Shown: positions 62,992-64,000 of the stretch, in pieces | Layout of the letters: the number at the start of each line of letters is the position of its first letter | Numbering within the stretch: position 1 is the stretch's first letter | Assembly: GCA_016873495.1 (NCBI GenBank) | Contig: VGXC01000005.1 | Location: 34,829-98,828, forward strand | From: Nitrospira sp. | GTDB taxonomy: Bacteria; Nitrospirota; Nitrospiria; Nitrospirales; Nitrospiraceae | Length of the DNA stretch: 64,000 bases | Direction: 5' to 3' | Notes under the pieces: generated by a model | Databases searched by the model: none | Seen by the model: the letters and a program-made list of their open reading frames with translations, nothing else | What the model was told of the DNA's origin: nothing | Made by a program: the position numbers and the translations under genes

Positions 62992-63128
62992 ACGGACCTC
63001 CTCAATACGTCATGAAAGGTGAACTGCTGACAGCCTGTATCCAGAATTGGTTGGGCCTACGGTGACCGGGGTTGCGCCTCTCCTGCAGCGGGGGCGACGC
63101 ATCAGCCAGCTCCGTCAGATCGGAGGTG

Positions 63129-63157
63129 AGTGTAGCGAAAGCCCCCTAACGTGTCAA
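63129..63157 (-). promoter_or_regulatory. Sigma70-type promoter of the HU gene
   Basis: On the minus strand TTGACA (63157-63152), 17 bases, TACACT (63134-63129). A perfect -35, a 4/6 -10 and ideal spacing. The start would fall near 63122, leaving a leader of about 130 bases. Confidence 0.65.
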
Positions 63158-63300
63158 CCACAAAAAGTGAAATATGACTAGGCGGCCAGCGGCGTTTCTG
63201 GGTCCTGACTTGAACCCTGACCGGGCAGTGTGTAGAGTAAGGAATTGCGACTGCAGGCGAGCGTCGTTTCAATTCAGGGGGGTGGAGAGCACGGAGCCAG

Positions 63301-63888
63301 ATGGGAAAAGAACTGCCAATCATTTCGTCCGGCGCGCAACCGCCTCAACCGGAGGCGGCCGAGGCGGTCGTCTATTCGCGCGTCTTCTGCGCGAGAGAAA
63401 ACTCCCCTCCCCTGCGCCTCCTCCTGGATTTTCTCAAGTCCAAGGGCCAGGTCCCCTTGGTCCCGAAGATGGACCCGGAAGCCCTCGATGACTGGGCCTG
63501 GGTTCAGATCGGGATCGGGTATCACCGCGAACGCAAGCCCATTCAGCTCTTCTGTCTCAGGGATCGCGGCAGCTACCAGGATGCGTTCGAGCAGGAACGG
63601 AAGGATTTTTTGGAGCGCCTTTCCATCTACGACGACATCGAGGCTCAATTGGTCCGCGAGTCCGTGACGCGCGCCCGGTTTATCGCGACGACCCGGTTCG
63701 TCCAAGCCGACATGACCGACGAGGGCTACGACTTCAATGGCTGGATCCTGGAGTTTTTTCAGGAAAACTGCAATGGTATCGTATACATCGATGGACAAGG
63801 CTTCTTTTCACCCAAGGGCGACCTCATCGTCGACATGCAAGATACCAGTTCCGACGTAGAGGCGGTTCCAGACCACAAGCAGCCATGA
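63301..63888 (+). CDS. Protein of unknown function
   Basis: 195 residues, acidic (Asp/Glu-rich), no signal or membrane segment. ENSPPLRLLLDFLKSKGQ and WVQIGIGYHRERKPIQLFC are distinct blocks. FFQENCNGIVYIDGQGFFSP near the C terminus has a beta pattern. The start at ATG 63301 has GGAG upstream. It overlaps the next gene by 4 bases (ATGA). I do not recognise the family. Confidence 0.75.
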   Translation: MGKELPIISSGAQPPQPEAAEAVVYSRVFCARENSPPLRLLLDFLKSKGQVPLVPKMDPEALDDWAWVQIGIGYHRERKPIQLFCLRDRGSYQDAFEQERKDFLERLSIYDDIEAQLVRESVTRARFIATTRFVQADMTDEGYDFNGWILEFFQENCNGIVYIDGQGFFSPKGDLIVDMQDTSSDVEAVPDHKQP

Positions 63889-64000
63889 CCGTCCTTCCAG
63901 ATGGGCCCCGCCGCCTCATGGCCCGCTGCGATCAATGGTTCGAGCGTGCGCGGGCTTCGGTGTTGGGCAACCTGCCCTGCCGGCGAGGGTGCAGCCGCTG
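63885..64000 (+). CDS. YkgJ-family cysteine cluster protein, N-terminal part (partial)
   Basis: The first 38 residues are in the window before its end. LPCRRGCSR (Cys32, Cys36) with Cys15 in MARCDQ matches the start of the YkgJ (UPF0153) cysteine cluster that probably binds zinc or iron-sulfur. The start ATG overlaps the previous stop (ATGA), so the pair is likely one transcript. Confidence 0.65.
   Translation, partial: MTVLPDGPRRLMARCDQWFERARASVLGNLPCRRGCSR

Overview
The window looks like a chromosomal segment of a GC-rich, Gram-negative bacterium of the Nitrospirota, most likely a Nitrospira relative. This is inferred from gene content and order (infB-rbfA-truB-rpsO-pnp, hom-thrC-lysC-cimA, ihfA-merR-tRNA-Pro, a free-standing LuxR-type helix-turn-helix, long type IV pilus clusters) and from codon style; no marker such as 16S rRNA is present. 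It is mostly housekeeping and envelope DNA. No phage, transposase, integrase or CRISPR array is visible.

Layout. 1-6251 (+): the translation/RNA cluster infB (partial), a DUF503 gene, rbfA, truB, rpsO, pnp and an M16 peptidase. 6252-7828 (+): two secreted proteins of unknown function behind a near-consensus promoter. 7827-14886 (-): pdxJ, acpS, nnr, tsaE, an HIT hydrolase, a lapA-like gene and mutS, read in that order. 15068-22930 (+): an aspartate-family operon (aminotransferase, hom, thrC, an ApgM-family protein, lysC, cimA). 22984-27338 (+): ihfA, a MerR regulator, tRNA-Pro(GGG), a probable structured RNA, surE, cysS and rlmB. 27325-27609 (-): a small LuxR-type regulator. 27842-40569 (+): prepilin peptidase, two successive minor-pilin cassettes, PilY1 and a lipoprotein. 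40567-46791 (+): an inverted-repeat element, phoH, ybeY, ftsY, a sensor kinase and a double-receiver protein. 46808-51437 (+): an M1-type peptidase, a TolB-like beta-propeller and a PAP2 phosphatase. 51454-55429 (-): a lipid A modification group (GT2, LAB_N protein, ArnT-like transferase) interrupted by a four-helix-bundle (S23-like) gene. 55558-64000 (mostly +): a MidA-like methyltransferase, two Tat subunits, a frameshifted porin, small secreted proteins, a cyclase-family protein, a ubiquitin-fold protein, HU and the start of a cysteine-cluster protein.

The most unusual signals are these. (1) There are degenerate repeats with a 7-base period, such as (A/G)GGC(A/G)AG, GAGTGAT and ACGTYTC. 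They usually form imperfect inverted repeats, lie at gene borders, and in several places are read in frame into proteins (MidA-like protein, YbeY, PAP2, ArnT, GT2). (2) One inverted pair of these repeats encloses the S23-like gene inside the lipid A group. (3) A 214-bp element with 19-bp terminal inverted repeats lies before phoH. (4) An ApgM-family protein that has lost most metal ligands sits where thrB would be expected. (5) A porin gene is broken by an exact 11-bp tandem duplication. (6) A structured, terminator-ended RNA candidate follows tRNA-Pro.
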